A stretch of DNA of 64,000 nt from an uncultured Candidatus Poseidoniales archaeon. Lineage in GTDB: Archaea; Thermoplasmatota; Poseidoniia; Poseidoniales; Poseidoniaceae. The notes beneath the pieces are model-generated. The model was not told the DNA's origin and ran no database searches. It saw only the letters and a program-made list of their open reading frames with translations. The DNA lies in assembly GCA_905182125.1 (NCBI GenBank), contig CAJJAV010000006.1, forward strand, positions 30,760 to 94,759. Direction: 5' to 3'. Position 1 is the stretch's first letter, and every line of letters starts with the position of its first letter. Positions 36,872 through 46,476 of this stretch are shown here, piece after piece. The position numbers and the translations under genes are program-made.

Positions 36872-38898
36872 TCCATCATCGTTTGAATGGCTTGTCGGAG
36901 CAGGGCGCTGACAACTTTGCCATCTGCTGCACCGACGGTCTGCATGACGACGCCCATCAGCGGCCCCATAGCGCCCATGCCTCGTTCTTTGACGAAATCT
37001 GCTCGCTCTTGGACAATCGATTGGATGGTTGAAGCAAGGTCTCCCGCGTCAGCTGGCTTGTAGCCATTGGCCTCGCCGTAGGCTGCAATCTCTTCCATTG
37101 ACGGTTGTTGTTCGGAAAAGGCTGCGATGATTTCATTCATCGATTCACGTGTGATGTCGCCTTGTTCCTTGACCTTCAGCACCTTCGCACAGAGTTCTGG
37201 ATCTGCTTCGTCGTTCTCAAGCACGACACTCGCCCAACCTTTGTGAGGCAGCGTTTCGGCATGCTTGACAAAAACATCGTCGAGTTCACGGGCAACCAAT
37301 TGTTTGGCTTGATCTGCAGATACTTCGTAATCGGACATGCGGGTTGAGCGTTCTTCATCGCTCATTGGCAAGGTCGCAAGGGTTGCTTTCCAGAGTTCTG
37401 CATCGATGACGATGGGCGGAACATCGGTTTCAGGGTACATGCGTGCGCCTCCGGGGAGTGGTCGCATAGGTCCTGTTGTGCCGTCTTCTGGTGCTCCTTT
37501 CTTGACCACCACGTTTCGAACCTCTTGTCGGATTCGATGCCAAGCCATTCTTGCTCTTTGAAGGACGCTCTCAAGCGCTAATTCAGCCTGCCAACGTGGG
37601 GCAAGGCACAAAATGAATCCATCGTCCTCTGTGAGCGACAGTTCGTGGCGAACCAAATCGACGTGTTCTTGTTCGATGCCGTAAGCCGGCAATTCATCAG
37701 AGTGGAACACACCTTTGACGCCTGCAAGTTTTGCTGCACCGGCCAATTCGCGGCCAAGTCGAGGCATTTGGGCGCCTTCTTTATCGAGCGTTTTTGAACC
37801 AATTTTCCCACTCAAACCAGCAAGCGGTAGGCTGAGCATGGTGTGGCCGCTCGACAGGCCTGTGGAAACCATTTTTGATTCACAGGAAGCAAACGCAGTC
37901 GAAACGTCGACCAGGTGAAGGGGAAGATGGTTCGCGACTGCTGAGGCCACTGTGGCTTCGAGGGTTGCGTCGTCGCTCCTTCGATCTGGTGGAAGGAGGG
38001 GGAGTTGAAGCGAGGACCTCAGGTCATTTGCAAGTCTGTAGAAGTGAAGTTGCCGGGACATCTCAAGTCGGATGATTCGAGGGATCCAGTTGAGGTCCTG
38101 ACAACCTTTGATTTCGACTCTGTCGCCACAAGCCAGCGAGACGTTGAGGTCTTGGCGGATGCTGCCAAGTCCACGGCGTACCCGTCGTGTTTGACGCAAG
38201 ACTCGCCCAAGAGCCATCGAAGTCACTTGTGCATGCTCTGGAGAAAGGACATCGGGCGCCGTTGCGATTTCGATTAAAGGAAGCCCAAGTCGATCGAGGT
38301 TGTAGATGACCTGCTCCCCGTTCTCTGTAGCGAATGTGTCCAATTTACGAGCACTGTCTTCTTCCAAGCACAGCACGTCGATACCCACTGGACCGTCCTC
38401 CGTATGCAACACTCCATCCGTGGCAACAAGCGAAGTGCGTTGAAAGCCGCCGGTGTTGGATCCATCAACAACTGTTTTTCTCATCGTCTGAAGCAGGGAA
38501 ACTGGTTTGGCCTCGAGCAATGCCGACACCGTGAGCGAAATTTGAATGGCGTTCCTGTCGTGCCCCAACGGTGGTTGGTCATCAAGTTCAATCAAGCCAG
38601 CATTTGGACTTTGGACATAAACAAATGAACGGTTTCGCCGGGTCTCAAACCGAGCTGCAATGTCGATTGCTCCACCTTCGCCTCGTGCTGCTCGCAATTT
38701 TCTCTCAAAGCGTTTCCAATCGGATGGGACCGTGTCAATCGTCACATCATAGAGGACGCCTGGTTGTCGTGAGTGCAACTTTCCTGTCGCCAACTGCTGG
38801 TGAACTTCAATGCCGCACATGAACCCAAGTTGCTCAGGTGAAAGCGCTGTAGCGTCATCAACCTGACCGACGGGCTCGGTGGTGCGCGGTTCGGCCAT
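36868..38898 (-). CDS. gatE: Glu-tRNA(Gln) amidotransferase subunit E
   Basis: About 676 residues from the ATG at 38898, supported by GGTGGA just upstream; the ORF-track start is 9 codons longer. GIEVHQQLATGKLHSRQ, LEEDSARKLDTF, NLDRLGLPLIEIATAP, IEIKGCQDL-like VEIKGCQDLNWIPRII, an inserted GAD-type domain (KGVFHSDELPAYGIE), ARMYPETDVPP, and a C-terminal YqeY-like tail define archaeal GatE. With GatD it amidates Glu-tRNA(Gln). Its stop overlaps the DUF4430 gene's start, and mcm is 18-45 bases upstream. Confidence 0.95.
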   Translation of the reverse strand: MAEPRTTEPVGQVDDATALSPEQLGFMCGIEVHQQLATGKLHSRQPGVLYDVTIDTVPSDWKRFERKLRAARGEGGAIDIAARFETRRNRSFVYVQSPNAGLIELDDQPPLGHDRNAIQISLTVSALLEAKPVSLLQTMRKTVVDGSNTGGFQRTSLVATDGVLHTEDGPVGIDVLCLEEDSARKLDTFATENGEQVIYNLDRLGLPLIEIATAPDVLSPEHAQVTSMALGRVLRQTRRVRRGLGSIRQDLNVSLACGDRVEIKGCQDLNWIPRIIRLEMSRQLHFYRLANDLRSSLQLPLLPPDRRSDDATLEATVASAVANHLPLHLVDVSTAFASCESKMVSTGLSSGHTMLSLPLAGLSGKIGSKTLDKEGAQMPRLGRELAGAAKLAGVKGVFHSDELPAYGIEQEHVDLVRHELSLTEDDGFILCLAPRWQAELALESVLQRARMAWHRIRQEVRNVVVKKGAPEDGTTGPMRPLPGGARMYPETDVPPIVIDAELWKATLATLPMSDEERSTRMSDYEVSADQAKQLVARELDDVFVKHAETLPHKGWASVVLENDEADPELCAKVLKVKEQGDITRESMNEIIAAFSEQQPSMEEIAAYGEANGYKPADAGDLASTIQSIVQERADFVKERGMGAMGPLMGVVMQTVGAADGKVVSALLRQAIQTMME

Positions 38899-38943
38899 AC
38901 TTCCACCCAAGCGTTCATCCTTCAAGATTCAAACCCCTGAACC

Positions 38944-41118
38944 TCAAGGGATTCCGTGGGTGTCATAGCCACTTGGCCTGAACAGTTTTCCATCTGTATG
39001 GAACTTCTCAAGAATGTCTTCTGCCCGGTTGCGATCGATTTTATGACGTTCTGCTTCATTCAGCACGTCGTTGTGTTGTGCTACGCCGCCGTTATCGACA
39101 GCAAGCGTTGACACAATGTCGAACATGAGTTTTTCGCGATTCCTGGCACCGCCTTTCTTGCCGGTTTGCATGGCGGTCTCGTCGAAATTACCGCCCATGA
39201 GATCTTCGCGCCAGTGCTTTGTGAGGCGAACGGCCCGCTCTGCGTCTGCGATTGTGGCAACTTGTGACAAACGGATGCGTGCGCTGGCCTCGGCTAATCG
39301 TGCCAAAGCCTCGAGGGAACGGGCTGTGATGGCAACTGTGTCGGTGAAGTCGCCGATTTGCTTCCTGGTGTCAACGTAATAGTTGACAATTTCATCGCGT
39401 GCTTCCTGATCAAGCGAGGGGTGGATGCTTCGCTTGGCGTAGGCCACATACTTTCGAATCAAGTCCCGCGAAAGCACTTCGCCCTGCTCTTTTGTGACTT
39501 TGACGCCCGCTTCTGCAGCGGTTTTGGTTGGGTCTGGTGCTGTGCCTTCATTGACGAGCAATTCACTCACACCGAGCAAACGGGTGTTGATGATGTGCCT
39601 AGCAATCTTTGCGTCATTTTCCGCTTCAGGGGTGTCCGTCAACAACCAAATGATATCAAAGCGGGAAACCAAAGGTGGTGCAAGATTAATTTGTGAGGTG
39701 AACGGGACATCAGTCACAGATTCGAACCGTCCGCTCTTAGGGTTGGCCGCTGCTAGCACTGCACAGCGGGTGCGGAGGCTAGCGTTGATGCCCGCTTTTG
39801 AAATCGATATTTTTTGTTGTTCCATTGCTTCGTGCATGCTTGAACGATCGCCTTCGTTCATTTTGTCGAATTCGTCGATGGCGGCCAGACCAAGGTCGGC
39901 CAATACGAGGGCCCCTGCTTCCAACGTCCACCGACCATCAGCCGCTGGGTCTTGAACCGCTGCTGCGGTGAGACCTGCTGCAGAGGCCGATTGACCAGAT
40001 GTGAACCGTCCACGTGGAGAAATATCTGCCATGTAGTTGAGCAACTGAGACTTCGCCACCCCGGGGTCTCCCATCAACAGGATGTGGAGGTCGCCTCGGT
40101 TTCTGGTTCCGTCAGAATTCAGCCGAGCCACGCCGCCAAAGAGTTGGAGCGCAAGTGATCGCTTCACAAACTCCATTCCAAAGATGGAAGGGGCGATGCT
40201 GTTTGTGAACACTTCATAGATGTCAGGACGGCGAGCGAGTTCTTTGATTTCCAACTCTTCATCTTCCGTGATCACGATTTCTTCAAGCGGAATGTTTTGC
40301 CGCTCAAGCGAATGCATACGAAGGAACATATCGAACACGGGTGTGTCTTTGCCACCCTTGCGCTGGGAACGGATGAACAACACACCGTTGGCTTTGACAC
40401 GGTCACCAGGGTTGAGTTTTCCTGCGAGGTCGTGCTCAACGATGCACAGAATACGTTCTGGCTGGATACCACCTTTCATTTGTTCTGGCAGTTCTTGGAG
40501 TTCGACGAATTGAGAGTTAATCAAAATCGAATCTTTCTGCCTCAATTCAAACCGTGTTTGCCGTTTTGCACGGCCACAACCTCCGTCGATTTGCTGGCAT
40601 TCGATGGGTTCAATCAATTCTTGTTCATTTGGTTGGTTGATGACCATGGTGTGGCCGCAACCAACACACTCGAATGTGGCCGCATAGATTCGGGGGCGAA
40701 CGCCAGTGATCTTCGTAGCGACGGCGTCGATGGCCAACATGTGGCCGATATCATCAGCTCTCAAATGTGAAACGATACGGATTTGGTCGCTGGGCAGATG
40801 GACAATTCTGACGAACGGGTACATGTTGCTGTGCCCAGCGTCGAGTAAGAACTGCCGCAGAGCCTGATTGGAGGCGTGAAAGTGCAGTTCGGGGTGCTCG
40901 ACGATGTCGTGTGCGAATTCGGGATCAAATCCTTCGATGACCCGGTAGGAAATTTCAATGGATTGTTCGTCAGGCCACATCTGCGCAAGGTTGTGGACCG
41001 CTTCTGCAAAATGATCTTGAATCAAGGAAGTCCAACGGGCTGGAAGGTCGAATTCTTGCAACATCTTGGACACCAATGGGAGTTCTTTGCCAACCGAACT
41101 CTCTCTGTGTAACGCCAA
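38944..41118 (-). CDS. mcm: MCM replicative DNA helicase
   Basis: 724 residues. N-terminal domain with a zinc site (CVGCGHTM...CQQIDGGCG), then the AAA+ core: Walker A LMGDPGVAKSQLLNY, Walker B LAAIDEFDKMNEGDR, sensor AAANPKSGRF, Arg finger PPLVSRFDIIWLL, and a C-terminal winged helix (DRNRAEDILEKFHTDGKLFRP). No intein is present. The ORF-track start at 41118 is a TTG; an ATG at 41064 (MLQEFDLPARW) is an alternative, consistent with a CATAAAC-like element just upstream of the TTG. It opens a same-strand run through gatE, pth2 and ltaE. Confidence 0.95.
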   Translation of the reverse strand: MALHRESSVGKELPLVSKMLQEFDLPARWTSLIQDHFAEAVHNLAQMWPDEQSIEISYRVIEGFDPEFAHDIVEHPELHFHASNQALRQFLLDAGHSNMYPFVRIVHLPSDQIRIVSHLRADDIGHMLAIDAVATKITGVRPRIYAATFECVGCGHTMVINQPNEQELIEPIECQQIDGGCGRAKRQTRFELRQKDSILINSQFVELQELPEQMKGGIQPERILCIVEHDLAGKLNPGDRVKANGVLFIRSQRKGGKDTPVFDMFLRMHSLERQNIPLEEIVITEDEELEIKELARRPDIYEVFTNSIAPSIFGMEFVKRSLALQLFGGVARLNSDGTRNRGDLHILLMGDPGVAKSQLLNYMADISPRGRFTSGQSASAAGLTAAAVQDPAADGRWTLEAGALVLADLGLAAIDEFDKMNEGDRSSMHEAMEQQKISISKAGINASLRTRCAVLAAANPKSGRFESVTDVPFTSQINLAPPLVSRFDIIWLLTDTPEAENDAKIARHIINTRLLGVSELLVNEGTAPDPTKTAAEAGVKVTKEQGEVLSRDLIRKYVAYAKRSIHPSLDQEARDEIVNYYVDTRKQIGDFTDTVAITARSLEALARLAEASARIRLSQVATIADAERAVRLTKHWREDLMGGNFDETAMQTGKKGGARNREKLMFDIVSTLAVDNGGVAQHNDVLNEAERHKIDRNRAEDILEKFHTDGKLFRPSGYDTHGIP

Positions 41119-41270
41119 CTGTTTATGAGCGTATCTTTACCAAATCACCACCCCCCTGTTTCCATTGGAGAACACCGTTGGCGGCGTAACCTGTTTTTCT
41201 GATTCTGCTGTGTCCACTGACCGAACGCCATCACCGCATCATCCATGTGCAAGCACCCCAAGGCAGCATC

Positions 41271-42293
41271 ATGCCCGACCATGCTTTTTCGCCCACACGC
41301 GGCTTGCTCGAACGATGGTCGGTTGATTCTCCTTTGTTGAACAACCGCCTCGGCGATCCAACCGAAAGGGAAGTGCTCGTTCACATTCCCCCCGAAGGCA
41401 TCACTGCGATGGCTGAAGGGGCAAGGCTCCCCACCATCATCTACCTTGCACCGTTCACTTCCTCGGGGCCTGCACGAGCCGGATGGAAAGCGTTTGGAGA
41501 AACAATCCCTCAGCGACATGAACGACTCGTATCTGAAGGAAAGATGGGCCCGGCAATTTTGGTTATGCCCGATACATTCACCAGTTTAGGTGGCAATCAA
41601 TTCGTGGATTCACCAGCCCTTGGCCAGTGGTCGACGTGGTTGGTCGAAGTGTTGAAACCAGCCGTTATTCGCCGGTATTCGACAAATGAGAACTTTGGCT
41701 TGGTCGGAAAGTCTTCCGGCGGGTACGGTGCCCTTGTCAACGCCATGATGGCGCCTGGATGTTGGGGTGCAATCGCTTGTCACTCAGGCGATGTTGGCTT
41801 TGAAGCAATGTTCAAACCGACCTTGAGTGAGACCCTCACACATGTCGCCTCTTTTGGCTCAGCCGCTGGTTATGTCGAACATGTTCGTCAAGCAGCAAAG
41901 TTATCTGGCCCTGATTTTCACAGTTTGATGATCTGCGCAATGGCAGCATCCTATGATCCAAGGCAACCGACAACGGACAATCCAATCGGCATTGAATTGC
42001 CTGTTGAAGCACGAACCGCCAGCATCGATACTGAGGCATGGAATCGGTGGTTGGCCTTTGATCCACTGGTGATGATTGAAGCACAGGCTGAAGGATTGGA
42101 AAACCTCTCTGGGTTTTGGCTCGACTGTGGGGACCGCGACCAATACCACATCCAATATGGGTCCCGCTCCCTGACCGATCGACTTTCACAACTCGGTATC
42201 AAACACCACTGGGAAGAATTCAGTGGCACACATTCTGGTATTGACCACCGCTTGGACCTCAGTCTGCCGTTTCTGGCCAATGCCCTGAAGTGA
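41271..42293 (+). CDS. Alpha/beta hydrolase, putative esterase family
   Basis: About 340 residues from the ATG at 41271 (MPDHAFSPTRG); the longer form starts at a GTG. EVLVHIPPEG, TIIYLAPFTSSG, a nucleophile elbow GLVGKSSGGYGAL (Ser near residue 145), DCGDRDQYHIQYG and a His in GTHSGIDHR follow the esterase-D/PF00756 arrangement. Substrate unknown; cytoplasmic, as there is no signal peptide. It is divergent from mcm and 54 bases before purM. Confidence 0.82.
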   Translation: MPDHAFSPTRGLLERWSVDSPLLNNRLGDPTEREVLVHIPPEGITAMAEGARLPTIIYLAPFTSSGPARAGWKAFGETIPQRHERLVSEGKMGPAILVMPDTFTSLGGNQFVDSPALGQWSTWLVEVLKPAVIRRYSTNENFGLVGKSSGGYGALVNAMMAPGCWGAIACHSGDVGFEAMFKPTLSETLTHVASFGSAAGYVEHVRQAAKLSGPDFHSLMICAMAASYDPRQPTTDNPIGIELPVEARTASIDTEAWNRWLAFDPLVMIEAQAEGLENLSGFWLDCGDRDQYHIQYGSRSLTDRLSQLGIKHHWEEFSGTHSGIDHRLDLSLPFLANALK

Positions 42294-42347
42294 AGGCCTG
42301 AACAGTTCAGCCGGTTGGTTCTTGAAACGCCTTTCTGTGGAAGGGGT

Positions 42348-43472
42348 ATGGCCGAGCCAATGGATTACGCAAGCGCTGGTGTTGACATCGACCTTGAAGG
42401 GGCTGCTGTGGCATCACTCATCGCCTCGCTTGGCCGCTCTTCGAGGCAACCTGGTACACCCGGTGCTCCAGTCGATTTGCCTGGCGGTTTTGGCGGATTG
42501 ATTGAGTTTGGAGATTCATTGTTGGCCCTCGCAACCGATGGGGTTGGAAGCAAATTACAAATCGCCTCTGCACTCAACCAGTGGGGCGGCGTCGGCATCG
42601 ATTGCATGGCTATGAACGTCAACGATCTGCTATGTGTCGGTGCTGAACCAATCGCTTTTGTCGACTATGTAGCGGTACCAAAGCCGGACCCGGAAACACA
42701 CGCTGCGCTTGGGGCCTCGCTTGCTGAAGCATGCAGGCTCGCCCGCGTGACCTTGGCCGGCGGAGAAACCGCTTCGCTTCCCGGTATTGTGACCGAACTG
42801 GACCTTTCAGGCACCGCTCTTGGCTACGTCAAGAAAGGCGATGCAATTACGGGTGAACACCTGAAAGCTGGAGATGTTTTGATTGGCTTGCCTTCCTCTG
42901 GTGTGCATTCCAACGGCTACTCACTGGTCCGAAAGGTGATGTCGCACATTGGTGCAGAGTACACAGATGAAGCCCCGTTTGCAGTTGCAAGCGTTGGACG
43001 CACTGTCCTCAGGTTCGAAGGTCGTGACGATTTAGCCTTCACTTTGGGTGAAGTGTTTCTCAACCCCACTCGGATTTATTGTGACCCTGTTGTTGATTTA
43101 TTGCACGCCTGTGCAACTGAAGAGGTCCCCTTTGCGATTCAAGACCTCCACGGCATATGCCACGTCACCGGTGGTGGGTTGTCAAACCTCTTGCGCCTGC
43201 ATGACAGCCTCGGCTGGCACATTGATGCGCCACTACCAGCTCACCCTGAGTTCGATTGGCTCCAAAGCGCAGGAGGCATCGAAACGCGAGAGATGTACCG
43301 CACCTTCAACATGGGCTGTGGCATGATCATCGCTGTTGATGCGGCGCACGCACAGTCCATTTGCGACTGGCTGAGCCAGCGCCTCACGGGTGTTGCCATT
43401 ATTGGCACCGTTGAAGATCACGGTCACAAGGTGACCCACGCTATGGAAGGCGTGGAATTCACCCATTACTGA
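42348..43472 (+). CDS. purM: Phosphoribosylformylglycinamidine cyclo-ligase (AIR synthetase)
   Basis: About 374 residues. The ATG at 42348 has GGAAGGGG immediately upstream; the ORF-track start is an upstream TTG. YASAGVDIDLEGAAV, ATDGVGSKLQIA, IDCMAMNVNDLLCVGAEP, FVDYVAV, LAGGETASLPGI, GLPSSGVHSNGYSLVRK, CHVTGGGLSNLLR, and FNMGCGMIIAV are textbook PurM. It closes the imidazole ring of AIR in purine synthesis. It converges on the small membrane gene at 43534. Confidence 0.96.
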   Translation: MAEPMDYASAGVDIDLEGAAVASLIASLGRSSRQPGTPGAPVDLPGGFGGLIEFGDSLLALATDGVGSKLQIASALNQWGGVGIDCMAMNVNDLLCVGAEPIAFVDYVAVPKPDPETHAALGASLAEACRLARVTLAGGETASLPGIVTELDLSGTALGYVKKGDAITGEHLKAGDVLIGLPSSGVHSNGYSLVRKVMSHIGAEYTDEAPFAVASVGRTVLRFEGRDDLAFTLGEVFLNPTRIYCDPVVDLLHACATEEVPFAIQDLHGICHVTGGGLSNLLRLHDSLGWHIDAPLPAHPEFDWLQSAGGIETREMYRTFNMGCGMIIAVDAAHAQSICDWLSQRLTGVAIIGTVEDHGHKVTHAMEGVEFTHY

Positions 43473-43533
43473 TGCCACATAAGGGGCTTCTTGGGACTGT
43501 TGTCCCAATTCAATCGATGCGTGCGAGTGGAGT

Positions 43534-43782
43534 TCACTCGGTTGCTTCGGGAGATTCTTGCTCACCGACTTCTTCAGCTGGTGCGTCGGCCTTCATTGCT
43601 TCATCTGTTTCATCTTCTGAAACCATGAGGCGAACACCGTTGGCAAGAGCGCCAATGGCCAAGAGGTAGAACATGACCGTGATGTAATCTACTGGGTGAT
43701 CGAAGTTTGACCAATATCCGAACGTTTCTTGATTGGTCACGATTGAACTTTCCATAGTATCAGCATCTGCAGCACCGATCAT
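43534..43782 (-). CDS. Small single-TM protein next to the CD36-like gene
   Basis: 82 residues. One hydrophobic helix (YITVMFYLLAIGALANGVRLMV, residues ~33-54) follows a polar N-terminal part and precedes an acidic tail (EDETDEAMKADAPAEEVG). It begins 25 bases after the stop of the CD36-like gene on the same strand and is likely cotranscribed. The neighbour lacks a C-terminal TM, so this protein could serve as its membrane partner; that is inference. The family is not recognised. Confidence 0.65.
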   Translation of the reverse strand: MIGAADADTMESSIVTNQETFGYWSNFDHPVDYITVMFYLLAIGALANGVRLMVSEDETDEAMKADAPAEEVGEQESPEATE

Positions 43783-43807
43783 CGATGATGATTTGATTGT
43801 GAAAACC

Positions 43808-46384
43808 TTAGTTCAAATCAGACATTTGAGGAGCTGTTGTCATGTTTGTATTTTGACGCGTGTCCAAGTAGAATGTTGTTGTGGATTCACCAGCAATAAT
43901 CAAGCCAGATAGTTTTTCACTCTTCAATGTAATATCACTGCCCAAGAAAATTGGTAGAGCGCTCGGTGTTGCATCGAGCAATGTGAATGTCTGCAAGTTC
44001 TTTGCTTGAATGGAACGTGTTGTTGCTTCAACAGATGCCGTACAAACATCAACTGGAATATTTTCAACGGTTCCTGTTGCGTCACAAGTAACTGGAACGA
44101 CTGCATAGCCTGAGACATCGACCTTGTCGTCGGTTCCAGTTAGGAATCCGCCGGTTGCACCATCGAGGTATTCAACTCCAATCAATCCAAAGGTTGCTGT
44201 GGCCATTCTGGTGTTATGCCATGGCAGTTCATTGGAACCGTCTTCTAATACTGATTCTCCTTTGTCGCATCCTGCAACTTCCCCAGTACAAATTGTGTAT
44301 GAGGTTCCGTCACCATTGAGAACTCCGTCAGAGCCATAGTATGTTTCATTGGTATCGAGAGAAGCCCATCCAACGGTCATGTCCATTGGGTTTCCTGAAG
44401 CAAGGAAAGCGCTAACTGGATCGTGCCATCCGAATAACCACGCACTCACAGGCTGTTCCAAATACTGCGTCGTTCCGAATGAACTCATCAAAAATCCTGG
44501 TACGAACGATTCTGATGTTTCGCCATAGATTGGACCCATCATCAAAGCGCGAACTGCGCTTGCTGCATTTACATCGATTCCGTAGAGTGTTGCAATCGTT
44601 GAAGCATTCCATTCCATTTGTGGTCCGCCTTGCATTGTGGTGAAATCGATTGGAGGTGTTTGTCCTGATAATTCACCGAAGAGGAATATTGTTGCTCCTG
44701 CTGAAGTTGTGAGTCCAAGAGGGCCATAGAGGAGGTTACCAGATTGTGCTGCGGTCAACTCGACTGCCGGAGCGCCAAAAGATGCACCGACAACTCCCCA
44801 TGCACCGCCTAAGTTCAGGCTGTTGGTTAGGAAACCACCGTTGATTGGGTCTGCTGCTCCGAAGGAAACATTAACGAATTCTTCAGCAGTCATTGTACCA
44901 GTTCCTCCAAGGAGAATCATTGGAAGAGCAGTTGCGCTTGTGAGCCATCCGCCAACCCATGCTCCGACTGCAGCATATTGTGTTGCATCGAGGCCATAGG
45001 TTGTCATTGCAGTAGCAGCATCCATTCCAGCGAATGCAGCAATACCGAAGGATGTGCTTTCGAGATTGGTTGCGAGAATACCTGTTGGCATGTCAGTATC
45101 TTGTCCACCAAAGAGAAGACCCATTGCAACTGTGTTATCGATGTCAACACCAAGATAGTTCATCATTCGTGTTGAAGCATTGACTGCAAGAGGATCTTGG
45201 AACCAATCATCATCAGCCCCACCGTGAGTCATTGAGAATGCTCCTCCGACACCGAAACATACCGCAAAGTCTGTTGCGATTGTAGCGTTGATGTCAGCGG
45301 ATGCATAGCCCCAGATACTTGCTCTTTGCATTGTTCCAACGTTTGCAAAGCCATTTGCTGCATCAGCCATAACTTCACCATAAGTTGCTGTAGCGAAGGC
45401 GTTACAGTGCCCAGCAAAGATGAGAACACCTTGCATGCTGGTAAGTGAAGCATCTTCGCCAGTTGGCATCATTGCTGTCTCAAATGCAGCTGATAAATCT
45501 CCAATAGATTGGTTTCCAGTAAAGGTTACGCCAGCGGCGTTGACACCACCTGCTGCTTCTGCTGCTTGCAGTCCCTGAATCGCCATGGTATAGGTAATCA
45601 TTTCTTCATTTCCAGTCATATTGTTCATTTGTGAACCGTTAATGAGGGCAAAGAATGCATCATATGCATCATACCAGCCCATTCCGAGCATCATTGATGC
45701 GTTTGCAGCATCGACTGGTGTTCCTTCGGTCAGTGCGCCCATTTGGATACCGCCGTAAGAAGTTGCAATTCCATCTGCTGTTGCTTTTCCAGCGGAGAAG
45801 GATTCCATCTCATTACCGATTGCACCAGCAGCGAATCCAGCCTTTGTCGCATCCATAATTCCATTAATGGCCATTCCTGTTGCACCGATCACCTGTGGTT
45901 GGAATCCAATGTTTATTTGAGTTACAGGAGTGTCACAAGGATTTGCACTTTCTGCAGCGCATTGATGTGCCTTGACTTGAGTGTATGTTAGAGTGCCATT
46001 TGTTTCATCATAGCCAGTAATGGTTTTGGTACTGGTAATATCGTAAGTGAACGGCCCAAGCTCTTCGTAGGTCGGTTCTGAACCATTGGCCATCATATCG
46101 TCAAGATTTGAGATTGACCAAGCGGAATAGTCGCGCTGGGAAGTAGAAACTGCCCAATCGGCCTCTGCTTCTGTACAATCATCGTTTGCACACGCTGTAT
46201 CTTTTGTGTAGGTCGCAAATGTTTCGTCGACTGCATCTTGGACTCCACCAGTCGATAGTGGTGCCAAAACTGCGAGGTTTAGAATGAGGAACATTAGGCC
46301 GGCTACAAGCATCGCTTTATTGGATTTCAATAAGGACATAACCAACGGTAGGACATCGGATGCGGTATAAGCCTTAGTGTGCAT
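43808..46384 (-). CDS. CD36/SR-B-like extracellular protein with N-terminal TM anchor
   Basis: About 858 residues from the ATG at 46384 (MHTKAYTASDVLP); the ORF-track extension to 46549 overlaps trm1 and is rejected. An N-terminal helix (AMLVAGLMFLILNLAVLAPL) is followed by WSISNLDDMMANGSEPTYEELGPFTYD split here as 'NLDDMMANGSEP' and 'EELGPFTYD', which matches the family's 'NP.E...G..P...E.GPY.Y'. Later WLFGWHDPVSAFLASG matches the hallmark 'LWGY.DP'. Near the end TTTFYLDTRQNTNM fits the last ectodomain block. Between them lies a ~450-residue Gly/Ala-rich insertion. No C-terminal TM follows. CD36 relatives bind or transport lipids in eukaryotes; function here is unknown. The gene shows only short antisense shadow ORFs, unlike its neighbours. 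Confidence 0.7.
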   Translation of the reverse strand: MHTKAYTASDVLPLVMSLLKSNKAMLVAGLMFLILNLAVLAPLSTGGVQDAVDETFATYTKDTACANDDCTEAEADWAVSTSQRDYSAWSISNLDDMMANGSEPTYEELGPFTYDITSTKTITGYDETNGTLTYTQVKAHQCAAESANPCDTPVTQINIGFQPQVIGATGMAINGIMDATKAGFAAGAIGNEMESFSAGKATADGIATSYGGIQMGALTEGTPVDAANASMMLGMGWYDAYDAFFALINGSQMNNMTGNEEMITYTMAIQGLQAAEAAGGVNAAGVTFTGNQSIGDLSAAFETAMMPTGEDASLTSMQGVLIFAGHCNAFATATYGEVMADAANGFANVGTMQRASIWGYASADINATIATDFAVCFGVGGAFSMTHGGADDDWFQDPLAVNASTRMMNYLGVDIDNTVAMGLLFGGQDTDMPTGILATNLESTSFGIAAFAGMDAATAMTTYGLDATQYAAVGAWVGGWLTSATALPMILLGGTGTMTAEEFVNVSFGAADPINGGFLTNSLNLGGAWGVVGASFGAPAVELTAAQSGNLLYGPLGLTTSAGATIFLFGELSGQTPPIDFTTMQGGPQMEWNASTIATLYGIDVNAASAVRALMMGPIYGETSESFVPGFLMSSFGTTQYLEQPVSAWLFGWHDPVSAFLASGNPMDMTVGWASLDTNETYYGSDGVLNGDGTSYTICTGEVAGCDKGESVLEDGSNELPWHNTRMATATFGLIGVEYLDGATGGFLTGTDDKVDVSGYAVVPVTCDATGTVENIPVDVCTASVEATTRSIQAKNLQTFTLLDATPSALPIFLGSDITLKSEKLSGLIIAGESTTTFYLDTRQNTNMTTAPQMSDLN

Positions 46385-46476
46385 TTTCACACCAAGTGTC
46401 CCATCTTCAACCGAATTGTCTTGGCCGTACCTTTGTCCATCGGTGCGGTCTTGAATGAGCAGTGTCACCGAGGAAC

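Noticed and set aside
42315-42347. TTG start of purM
   Set aside because: The ATG at 42348 has a good purine-rich ribosome-binding site, and the extra residues match nothing in the family.
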